NCBI RefSeq assembly: GCF_003473485.1
Contig: NC_053042.1
Location: forward strand, 30,429,262-30,493,261
Length of the DNA: 64,000 nucleotides
Origin: Medicago truncatula
Taxonomy: Eukaryota > Streptophyta > Magnoliopsida > Fabales > Fabaceae
Direction of reading: 5' to 3'
This document shows, in pieces, positions 23,972-32,839 of this stretch (its first letter is position 1; every line of letters begins with the position of its first letter). Made by a program: the position numbers and the translations under genes. Below the pieces are notes generated by a model. The model did no database searches, was not told the DNA's origin, and worked only from the letters and a program-made list of their open reading frames with translations.

Positions 23972-24778
23972 CAGGGCCGTTCCTATAAAATAGGAGGCTC
24001 GGTTCTATTTTCAAAATAGGCCCGAGTAAAATAAAAATGCATTTTTTTGTGTGTAGCTAAGCTTCATTTAAAAATCAGAATCAGAAGAACTTTTAAACAT
24101 GAAACAAAATAAAATAAAATTAATTGAAAGAGGTGAAATTTACCAAACGGTGTCATTTGGAATGTCACTTCTACGTCGTAGGAAAGAGGAAAACGAATAG
24201 TTTATGCGAAAAAGAAATAATTGTTATGATTTTTTCAATGAAATAGCTTTTCAGATTAAGTGATTATACAAATTGATGATGGTTTGATAGCATCAAATTT
24301 ATTTCCAGAAAGTAGAACTAGAGTTTAGAAAAAACTCATACGTGTACTAAAGAAAAAAAAATAACATGTAATTTTTTAATGGATTAATAGTGCTTTACCC
24401 CTTGTAATATAGGTCATTTTTTGTTTTCCCCTGTAAAATATTTTTTTTTTGAAATAGTCCCCTAATAGGTCATAAAAAAACGACTTTATTTTTTCTTTTT
24501 GTAGAATTTTTTCATTTTTTTATGACCTATTAGGGGGGTATTCCAAAAAAAAATAAAAATTACAGGGGGTAAATCAAAAAAATATTTTACAGGGGGAAAA
24601 TAAAAAATGACCTATATTACAGGGGGAAAATAAAAAATGACCTATATTACAGGGGGTAAAGCACCATTAACCCTTTTTTAATTTAAGTGAGGGAGGATAT
24701 TATAAATTTTTTTGAGGCCCATAGTTTTTGGAGGCTCAATTCGATAGAACCTCTTGCACTCCCCAGAATCTGACCCTG
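23972..24778. mobile_element. hAT-like relic with CAGGGCCG / CGACCCTG-type ends
   Basis: The left end CAGGGCCGTTCCTATAAAAT and the right end CAGAATCTGACCCTG are inverted at the terminal CAGGG. The sequence next to both ends contains GAGGCTC/GGCCC motifs. A related element at 53404-53764 has similar ends. No 8-bp target duplication survives. A smaller element is nested at 24381-24673. Confidence 0.5.
24381..24673. mobile_element. Fold-back MITE with 9-bp target duplication, nested
   Basis: The left arm GGATTAATAGTGCTTTACCC and the right arm GGGTAAAGCACCATTAACCC are inverted. The arms continue for about 100 bp (ACCTATTAGGGG, TTACAGGGGGAAAATAAAA). TTTTTTAAT flanks the element at 24372-24380 and 24674-24682, a 9-bp duplication typical of Mutator-like elements. 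A 30-bp block beginning ACAGGGGGAAAATAAAAAAT is tandemly doubled in the right arm. Confidence 0.78.
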
Positions 24779-24954
24779 CTAGTACCGACTCTATGTACTC
24801 CATAATACTAATCTGGTTCAATAAGGTACAAAACTTTTCCATAATTGCCTTTTGGTGTTATAATGATCTAGAGTTATGTGGCATTTAGTATGTGAAGGCT
24901 AAAGACTTTTCCAAGATTGGCGATAGATAACATATATTATCCTTTTGAATTCTC

Positions 24955-25775
24955 ATATTTTCTCTGTGTCAAGGTCTAGATATAGATAACATATCTAAGT
25001 TGATTCGTACACTAGTGAATGATATTTGAATTCTTGCTCCTTTAATCATGTGGAATATTTGGTGCACAAGAAACAAGCTAATTTTTGATAATGTACAACC
25101 AATAATGAACTCGACGATTGCAACTATTTCTTCTCAACTTCAACTTACCCACCAAGCTTTTGGGAATAGTCCATCAGTGTCTCATATTCTTACTCCAAAG
25201 ATGGTGACTTGGCAACATGGAGATGAGGACACCATGATCCTCAATGTTGATGGAAGTGCTTTGGCAAATCTAGGAAAAGTGGGTTATGGTGGTCTAATTA
25301 GTAAGCACGACGGCAATTTCCAACTTGGTTTTTTCGAAAGTGTGGGGATCTTTAATATCCTTCATGCTGAGATTCAAGCTCTCTGGATTGGAATTAAGTT
25401 GTGTTGGGAGGCAGGCTATAAAAAACTTATGTGTTACTCTGACTCTCTTCATGTGGTGCAATTGGTGTCGACGGACACACCACGTTTCCATCATTATGCA
25501 AATATCTTGAAACTTATCGGAAACTACCTTGCTAAGGATTTGACAGTTACTATTTACCATATCCTTCGAGAAGGAAATTCATGTGCAGACGTTCTCGCTA
25601 AGTTGGGACTAATGGTTCATAATATCTTGTCACGGTCAATGAATCTCCCTCTTATTTATCATTTGTTTTAATGGACGATACCTTAGGTGTGTCCTTCCCA
25701 AAGACCTATTTTTTTTTTTCCTCTTTTTTGTTTTCTTTTCCTTTTCACTTTTTCTCATGTAACCAAAAAAAAAAA
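24955..25775 (+). pseudogene. LINE 3' end with complete RNase H domain and poly(A) tail
   Basis: A 207-codon frame (25048-25671) begins MWNIWCTRNKLIF, a typical linker of plant LINE polyproteins. It then has a full RNase H fold of the RVT_3 type with the four acidic residues in place: D68 in LNVDGSA, E108 in LHAEIQAL, D132 in CYSDSL and D181 in REGNSCADVLAKLG. The reverse transcriptase part upstream is missing, so it is a 5'-truncated insertion and not an independent gene. A poly(A) run at 25765-25775 follows, directly joined to RLPH2-like sequence. It therefore appears to have inserted into an RLPH2 copy. The intact catalytic set is notable in such a short fragment. Confidence 0.75.
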
Positions 25776-26053
25776 TATTCATTGCATGTAGATTTGGATG
25801 AACATAAAAATTTCTCGCAAATTTGGTTTGGGTTCATGAAGAGGTGGTGCTTACTTTCTTTGCCTCTTTGTTTCTATACTCTTATCAAACAATCCTTGTT
25901 TAATTTGCAAACCAATGTTGATTAAATTAACAATTCTAAAAGCTTTATGGATGATGTTTTACCAGAACAATGTCTTTATGAACACGGATGATGGAGTTTA
26001 AGTGCTACAAGTTGATTACTGTCCATGCTGGTTTGAAGAAAGAAAGTTGGCAC
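25776..26053 (+). pseudogene. RLPH2-type phosphatase fragment (exons 2-3)
   Basis: From TTCATTGCATGTAG on, this matches the intron 1/exon 2 border of the intact gene at 39731-42179. Exon 2-like sequence starts at 25792 with ATTTGGATG, lacks about 15 bp (the KAVPD codons) and has a 1-bp loss. Intron 2 is recognisable, and exon 3 starts at 25965 (AACAATGTCTTTATGAACAC). An extra T then breaks the frame at GGAGTTTAAG. The similarity ends after the segment for VHAGL-like residues, near 26050, where transposon-related sequence begins. Confidence 0.75.
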
Positions 26054-26059
26054 ATAATC

Positions 26060-26809
26060 CAAGGCCATTTATTAGGAAAAAAGTTTATGAGATTCTTTTC
26101 AAAGTTTGCCAGGAGTTTTTCCTCGGAAATTCCCTCGCAAAATTCTTAAAGCCGTTGCAACTAGCCGTTACCAGTCTCTATATTATCTCACTCATTTTTT
26201 CATTCTTATTCATCTTCTCACAACTCTTTACATTATTTCACTCAATTTTATTTTAATCTTCATCTTCCTGTCAGTGTTTCATCAGATTATTACCGGTTAG
26301 TTTCTAAATTTTATTTTAATTCATATATTTATATACTATTAGTATTATTTATATACACATATACACTGTTGGTAAAAACAATATAGTTAGTAGAAAAGTT
26401 AATAAAAGTTGTTGTAAGAAATTAGTAGTAAAAACATTAAGTTAGTCAAAATGCTTAATGGGTACATAGATTTTAGAATTATTCTATATACATATGCATT
26501 TGATTATGTAAAAATTAGAAAAACTGAAGTTTGTCATAAAAATATTATTAACATAAAGGACTTAGCCATTAAAAAGGTTAATTAGTAAAAAATGTTAATA
26601 AAAAGGAAATAGTTAGTAGAAAAGAGGTAAATTATAGGGTTATTTTATAGTTAGTAAAAGGTCGTAGTTAATAAAAATAATATTAGTTAGTAAAAATAGT
26701 GTTATTTAGTAAATTTTGTGCATAGATTTTAGCTTTATTTTATACGAGTACCAGAATCCTTTTCGTAGTTCATAAAGGGCAACGAAAAAATAGAAACTAA
26801 TTTGAATTA
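26060..26809 (+). other. Upstream region of the CACTA-derived gene
   Basis: At 26105-26150 the sequence TTCCTCGGAAATTCCCTCGC resembles the subterminal repeats of some plant CACTA transposons. The rest is AT-rich with repeated TTAGTAAAAA/GTTAGTAGAAAA motifs (26380-26720). No CACTA terminus is visible, so the element's left end may be lost. Confidence 0.4.
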
Positions 26810-28585
26810 ATGTCAACAACGCAGAAGATGGATCAATATATTATACATCGAAGTTGGATGTACGAAAGAACAATGGGGAAAAAGTCACTTCAACCACTTT
26901 TTAAAGAAGGAGTTCGTGGATTTGTTGCTTTCATAACGTCTCAAGACAGCCATAAAAGGGATGGAGGGACACGGTGTCCGTGTCTCAAATGCACTTGTAG
27001 GTTCTACAGAAGCGCGGAAGAAATCATAACACATTTAGAGAAAGTTGGTTTTATGGAGGAGTATTGGTTGTGGAGTCATCATGGTGAAGGCCTTCCGCTT
27101 ACTAATACTGAGGTTATTCATGATATCCGCGCTTATGCCAATAGAGTACTTACAGAGTGTGGTAAGAGACCACTAGAGCCTCGTAAACCTCTAAAAAATA
27201 CGAAATATTGTACTTACAGAGTACTTACAGAAGCTGAGTGTAGACAACTTGTTCCTCCTCCTCCGTTTTGGATACCTCGTGTCAAGGATTCTTCATCGGC
27301 TCCACCTCTTTATAGTACCCCTTTTCCGTGGCCTATTCCGAATCCTGCAATGGTTACTCATGGAGTTACTACTTCATTATCTACACATTCACCGGAGAAT
27401 ATTACTACTCCGTTCTCTACACTACCTCCTCCCACCACACAACCTTCGATCGTGCCTGAGGTAGTACCCGATGAGCAGCAGCAGCAACAGCGAGAAGAAG
27501 CAGATCCTATGCAACAAGCACATCAGTTTCAAGAAGAAGTGGAAAAACAGGATGGACGTTATGTAATCTACCTTTTTAGTGACTCGTAAGTATTAAAAAA
27601 AATCAATTTCCTACATACTTCATTTCATTGATATTTCTTTTTTAAATTTCTTTTTTAATAAACAATTTAAATGTTTAGGTTGATGCCGTCCAACATTTCA
27701 GAACAATACATAAAGTCGGCAATACAAGCTTGCTACAAAAAGTTTTGGCCCCATTATGGATACCTTAAGGATGAAGACAAGAGAGATGTTTTTGATGAGT
27801 TTAGGGTAAGTGAAAATAATTTTCATGATATCATATTTATAATTACATTTATATATAGTCTAATATCATATTTTTGGTTGATTTATTATAAATCTATGTA
27901 TTCTAATAGTTACAATTATTTATCGCAGAAACATTGTGTTTGGGAAGCTCATCATGAAGCTGAAGTTAAGGATATTTTTCATCATAGAGCTCGATCCCAT
28001 TTGTCTGATATGCTATTGGATGAACATAACACTTATTGCGGAAACAGTGATTATCAGCCCGGATGGATTGACGAAGAAATTTGGAATCAACTGTTACACT
28101 ATTGGGCCACAGATGCGAGGATTAAAATTCGTCCTGAGGCTGGAAAAAGGATTCGAGCATCTATGGAAGGAGGATTTCTGCACTCAAAAGGTTGTGTTAG
28201 TGCTCACACCCACGCTGGGGAGGATGTAGCAGGGAAGGGGGCAAATTACAAAAAGTTTGGTCTTGGAAGTTTGGCTCCCAACATGAGACGTAGATCTCTT
28301 TTTGATGTTCTTGACAATGCAGAAGGATCTTCTCATCCCCCAGAGTTGACTCCTGAGATGCACACGCTGATGCAACAAATGACACAACAATTGCAGGCTC
28401 AAAGTAAACAGTTGCAGACTCAAAGTCAAACGGAGAAAGAGTTGAGGGATCAATTACATCAGGAAGTTGAGCATAGAAGAGTGTTTGAAAAAAGGATTGA
28501 ACAACAGTTTGCTTCCCATAATCGTCCACCCATACCATCGCCTGTAGAAATCCCCCAATATGATTCTGAGGAGGAGTATTCATAA
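26810..28585 (+). CDS. CACTA-derived protein: Transpos_assoc plus Transposase_24 (Ptta) regions, three exons
   Basis: The exons are 26810-27585, 27679-27805 and 27929-28585. All borders are GT-AG and phase-consistent, giving 519 codons without a stop. The N-terminus (about residues 14-95) has SWMYERTMG, GVRGFVAFITSQ, RCPCLKCTC and HLEKVGF ... W.HHGEG. This is the Cys-containing transposase-associated domain normally found on TNP2 proteins of CACTA elements. A Pro/Gln-rich linker follows (PPPPFW, EQQQQQRE). The second half has FRKHCVWEAHHEAE, IFHHRARSHLSDML, IDEEIWNQLLHYW and KRIRASMEGG, matching plant Transposase_24 (Ptta/En/Spm). It ends with a Gln-rich coiled coil (TPEMHTLMQQMTQQLQAQ). The middle ELGR...VNDPSRD segment seen in the second copy at 29470 is missing here. 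It is either a deleted TNPA-like product or a co-opted gene. Confidence 0.75.
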
Positions 28586-28689
28586 GAAGTCAAACAAAGG
28601 ATCTAATTCGTACTAGCATCTTAATCTTTCATATGTTGCTCCAAATAGAATTAATCTAAATAACCAGACAAAAGGTTCTAGGCACTTCT

Positions 28690-29432
28690 AATAGAATTAT
28701 GCAAGACTCAAGTTCATGGCATAGCCCCTATGGTTATTTGTCATCGAATTTCACTATGTACTAGATATTTTTAGTTTCGAAATTATAGTTTGAATTGTGA
28801 TCATGTATATCATTGTATTTTCTTTATTTGTTTTGCAGCTTCTACTTGTATGCAGCTTTAAGTTATGTGTGAATGGTGTGGTTGAATTATAGGTGCATTT
28901 AGAAGTTCTTATTTACTGCTTATTTAAATTTATCTTATGACTAGAGTGCTCATATCTTAAGATACATGTACAATGTACATGTTTTCAATTGATTTCAAGA
29001 AGCTTCCTATGATAACTTATGAAAACATTTACAACATCACGAAAATACTGTAACCATATTCTATCTTTTGATAAGGAGCAATCCTTTGTACGCAGATTTG
29101 GATAAGGCAGTTCCTGATGAGCATAAGAAATTTCTTGCAAATTTGGTTTGGGTTCATGAAGAGGTGGTGCTTACTTTCTTTGCCGCTTTGTTTCTATGCT
29201 CTATATCAAACCATCCTTGTTTTATTGGCCAACCAATGTCGATTCAATTAACAATTCTGAAAGTGTTTTGGGTCATGTTTTACCAGAGGTGATAGCTCGC
29301 TTCTTATCTTCATATTACTGCAACATATTTGATCTTGTAGCTTCGAATGAACTGGCTAATTGTAATTTCTTATAGGAACTGAGTGCAAGTTCAACCATCA
29401 TTGTTAGTGGTCGTCAACATGGAACTGGCTAA
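28690..29432 (+). pseudogene. RLPH2-type phosphatase fragment (intron 1 to exon 4) lacking exon 3
   Basis: From GCAAGACTCAAGTTCATGGC on, the sequence follows intron 1 of the intact RLPH2 gene (compare 40925 onward). Exon 2 (29096-29163) is 68 bp, the same length as in the intact gene, and undamaged: [19 protein letters not shown]. Intron 2 follows, but exon 3 is gone: TTTTACCAG (ending at 29286) is joined directly to AGGTGATAGCTCGC, which in the intact gene lies at the exon 3/intron 3 border. The start of exon 4 (29376 on) reads ELSASSTIIVSGRQHG and then stops. The copy has no exon 1 and cannot work. Confidence 0.8.
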
Positions 29433-29469
29433 TCATATGTTATAATTAATTTAATTATTATCTTAAATT

Positions 29470-30042
29470 AGAAAAAAGAGCTGGGGAGAAATCCATTAAT
29501 AAATAAGCTACAAAAGCGTACCCTCATCAGAAAGGGGATAACTGATACATATGTTAACGATCCTTCTAGAGATACTAAGGTGAATTTGTATTTTGATATC
29601 TTTGAATTATTTTTTAATGTTTTTTTCACTAACTATTACTTGACTTGATTATTTATCATTTATGTATACATGAATCTTATGAAGAAAGGAAGAGACAATT
29701 GCTATTTCACTCTAATGCCACATCCACATCATCATCATCTGCTCAACAAGAATTGTCTGAGCATATTACATCACAACTTTGGGAGGATGTAGCAGGAAAG
29801 GGACAAATTACAAGAAGTATGGTCTTGGAAGCTTGGCTCCCAACATGAGGCGTAGATCTCTTTTAGATGTTCTTGAAGATGTAGAAGGATCTTCTCATCT
29901 CCCAGAGTTGACTCCTGAGATGCAAGCGCTGATACAACAAATGACACAACAGTTGCAGACTCAAAGCCGGCATTTGGAATCTCAAAGTCAAGTGGAGCAA
30001 CAGTTTGCTTCTCAGAACCGTGGACATAAACTTGGACCATAA
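29470..30042 (+). pseudogene. Second CACTA Transposase_24 fragment (C-terminal part)
   Basis: The reading starts KELGRNPLINKLQKRTLIRK and continues TYVNDPSRDTK, a conserved C-terminal block of Ptta/En/Spm Transposase_24. After an apparent intron (donor AAG|GTGAAT at 29579) it resumes ESYEERKRQLLFHSN. The expected acceptor reads ACATG instead of an AG. After a frameshift near 29810 it ends NYKKYGLGSLAPNMRRRSLL, ELTPEMQALIQQMTQQLQTQ and HKLGP. That tail closely matches 28240-28420 of the gene at 26810, while the ELGR...RKRQ block is absent from that gene. N-terminal parts are missing. Confidence 0.72.
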
Positions 30043-30405
30043 CTCATCTTTTAGTTGCATTTTTAGTTTGTGTTGTTTCTCACAGTTTGTGTTTTATTGT
30101 GTTGCGTCACATGCAAATTTAATGTTCATGAAAGACAAGATACAACAAATGCACTACACAAACGGGAACAGAAACCCTATTTGGATCATTATTTTCATGT
30201 TTTCCTTCAATTATAAGTTGCCTAAATTTGTGGAAATATTTCCAAACTGTCTAAAAATCAAATGAAAACCAATAATAAACATTTTAGCCAATTACCTCCT
30301 ATCTATATCAAATACTGTTAATGTTTTGAATGGTCCATTTTTTCCCGTTAAGATTACATTTATTTATAATTTCCAACTTACTCTCATTATAATTCTCCAG
30401 GTTGC
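30043..30405. other. Gene-free stretch
   Basis: AT-rich sequence after the CACTA fragment; no supportable feature. Confidence 0.4.
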
Positions 30406-30406
30406 T

Positions 30407-31370
30407 TCAGGATGCATGTATGAATGATCTAAGCATGACATTTGGAACACACCTTGACTTCCCACTCACCATGTCATAAACTTTTGTCTTCCAATATAAA
30501 TGGGGAACAAGCTCGACATAAGTAACACCATTGGCTAGTACATACATATTTGTCATCATGGCAACCATTTGGGAACCTTCAGCTTCTACTCGTTTTCTTC
30601 CAGCTCCTTCCAAAGCATTTGTGATTTCCTTCATCGTATATGAAAGAGCAATCAAAGAACCCAGTGGCATGGTTAATTACTGTCCTTTGAAACACAGTCC
30701 TTCCCAAGGGACAAAAGTGATTGGTTCAAAATCAGCAAGCGTCAAATCACCATAGATTAGTTACATGCTTCCATCATAACTAGTCTGTTTCGTACTTGTG
30801 CCTCTGATCTCATCGAATGCGCTTTCTGCCCACCCACCACAACTTCCCAGTAGGACAGTATACTAGACTAGCCACTGACTACCTTGATGTCGCTTTCAGC
30901 AAGCATGCACATTCCCTTTGGACGGAAAAATATTGTCGAGGGGTACAAGTCTGGCGGCTTTGTCAGCAGAAGCTTTGCCAGCAGAAGTGGAACACAACAT
31001 TGTAGAGCCTATCAAGATTTGGAACAAAGGGGACACACACTTGAAGGATTTGCAGAGTGGGACGATGATAGTGTATCAATACAATCGGGCTCAAATTTGG
31101 TTGTGTCTTCTTCTTTTGATATACTATCATCATCTCTCTCTCTCTCTCTCTCCAAATCCCATGATTGCAGCCACGGAAAATAATTTCCAATCTCGACCTA
31201 GGTCCTTCTGACACCAAAATTGAAACCACAACATGACTAAGCCTTCTGACCTTATCAGATGAATGAATTTTCTGCTCCTCAATGGGATCGTTCCACACAA
31301 ATTCTGGCAGCCCTTTGTTTATGAACCAATTGTTCGATTCATCCATCTTAAACACCGGCTCTCCGTTGAG
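30407..31370 (-). pseudogene. Unidentified protein-coding remnants on the minus strand
   Basis: Two pieces read like real protein and not noise. At 31370-31190 the minus strand gives CRVLNGEPVFKMDESNNW, FINKGLPEFVWNDPIEEQ, KIHSSDKVRRLSHVVVSI, preceded by an AG acceptor-like TTGGTCAG. At 30760-30407 it gives DLTLADFEPITFVPWEGL, then a stop, then MPLGSLIALSYTMKEITN, ALEGAGRKRVEAEGSQMV and LVPHLYWKTKVYDMVSGK. I do not recognise the family. The (GA)n run at 31135-31153 and the stops show that the locus is disrupted. It may be a captured or decayed host gene. Confidence 0.4.
31133..31154. repeat. (CT)n microsatellite
   Basis: A short run of about ten TC units. Confidence 0.8.
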
Positions 31371-31745
31371 GACACGGCATTTCTGACCAATTGAAATTAA
31401 GAAAGAACAGAAAAATTGTATTATTGTTTTAAAAACTAAACTATATTAGGATAATCCTTGTAATATCCGGGTAAACCTCCAATGAAAAGAGATAGTTCTC
31501 CCTCTGTCCAACCGCTAAGATTTTTTTTAGTTGTTGCTACGTGAGCATCATCTCTCACATATTTATAAAATGTGAAGTAGATTAATCATTTAGTTGATTT
31601 GAAGCAGAAGATAATGAATTTCTTTAACCAGAAGTCCCATTCTGTTAACATCGCCAATCATGATTTTCTGTTACAGTGCCATCTTGCAAATGCTGTTTGG
31701 CATTATAGTTTCTATTATATAATTGATGCTGTTCAATTCCAACAG

Positions 31746-31892
31746 GGGGCTTGTAAATGACACATACAAGATGGACCTAATGCTGGCACATCCACCACAT
31801 CTGATTGCTTTAGCTTGCATATACATTGCTAGTGTACTCAGGGAGAAAGATACCACTGTCTGGTATGAAGAAATCCGTGTTGATATGAATGT
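31746..31892 (+). pseudogene. Cyclin C exon fragment
   Basis: After an acceptor-like TTCCAACAG the exon reads GLVNDTYKMDLMLAHPPHLI, ALACIYIASVLREKDTTVWY and EEIRVDMNV. This is the second half of the cyclin fold of plant cyclin C (CYCC1), which pairs with CDK8 in the Mediator kinase module. In known cyclin C the reading would continue towards the C-terminal helix; here it runs into repeat DNA after DMNV. No other cyclin exons are visible nearby, so this is a single-exon relic or a transposon-captured piece. Confidence 0.8.
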
Positions 31893-31898
31893 GTGGAT

Positions 31899-32112
31899 TA
31901 AATATATTTTTAGTCCCAATGAAATATTCTCCTATCAAGTTTAGTCTCTACAAAAATTCCATACATGTTTAGTCCCCTATTTGGTGACTCTGATGAAAAT
32001 TTTCTGCTGTATTTAGTCCTTGAAATCACCAAATGAAGACTAAACACGGATAATTTTTTTGTAGTGATAAAACTTGATAGAAGAGTATTCTATTAGGATT
32101 AAAAACATATTT
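31899..32112. mobile_element. Fold-back MITE (TTTTTAGTCCC ends)
   Basis: The left end AAATATATTTTTAGTCCCAA mirrors the right GGATTAAAAACATATTT. The inner arms AATATTCTCCTATCAAGTTT and AAACTTGATAGAAGAGTATT are also inverted. It begins within seven bases of the end of the cyclin C similarity. Confidence 0.68.
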
Positions 32113-32389
32113 ACTCATTATATATTTGCTGCCTCTTACTTAACCGTCTCTTAACCTTTCTCTCATCGTGATTCTTTTGTTTGAAACTTCTTGGTATTTT
32201 TGGCTATGATGATGAATTGTAATCGCATCAGTCTTTATTTAAATACACAATTTTTAATCGAAATTATTCAATACGCAAGTTTAATCGAAATACGCAATTT
32301 TAATCGAAATTATTCCAAATGCGATTTTATTCTAAGTACCATAATGTCAAGCAAAATGCGCGAGACACAAAAAAAAACATGAAAAAATC
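32113..32389. other. Short gene-free stretch with a repeated ATTTTTAATCGAAAT motif
   Basis: At 32250-32320 the phrase (C)GCAA(T)TTTAATCGAAATTATT is repeated about three times. Nothing else was seen. Confidence 0.5.
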
Positions 32390-32839
32390 CAAAACAATTA
32401 GGCATTAAAAGCCATTACATTCAGTCTTCCTCGTCATACAAGTCAATCGGGTTGCCCGCTACAGTCCCTGGAGCACCTTCTTTTGGTTGAGGACCAAAAT
32501 AGCATGTCCTCCCGCTCCTCCTCAACTTCGACTGATTGTACACCTGCACCTTCGAACTTTTTTTTTTTTTTTTTCGGAATCATCACAAACAATTTCGTGT
32601 CATGTAATAGGCGATTTTTCTTTGTTCTTCTCATCACCCTGATTCTGATTCTGAGACACATCTAAATAAAAAAATGGTGATCAAAACCTAAACTAAACAA
32701 CAATGCCATAAAATCATAAAATCAAAAACTAAACCTAAACTATCATCAAAACATACACCTAAACCTAAACAATTCTAACAATTCTACAACAATTCAATAA
32801 AACTTCTATAACAATCTTATTATCTAATCCTAAACTACA

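Noticed and set aside
28184-28583. Minus-strand frames of 89 and 128 codons
   Set aside because: They are antisense shadows of the CACTA-derived gene, whose + strand reading matches known domains.
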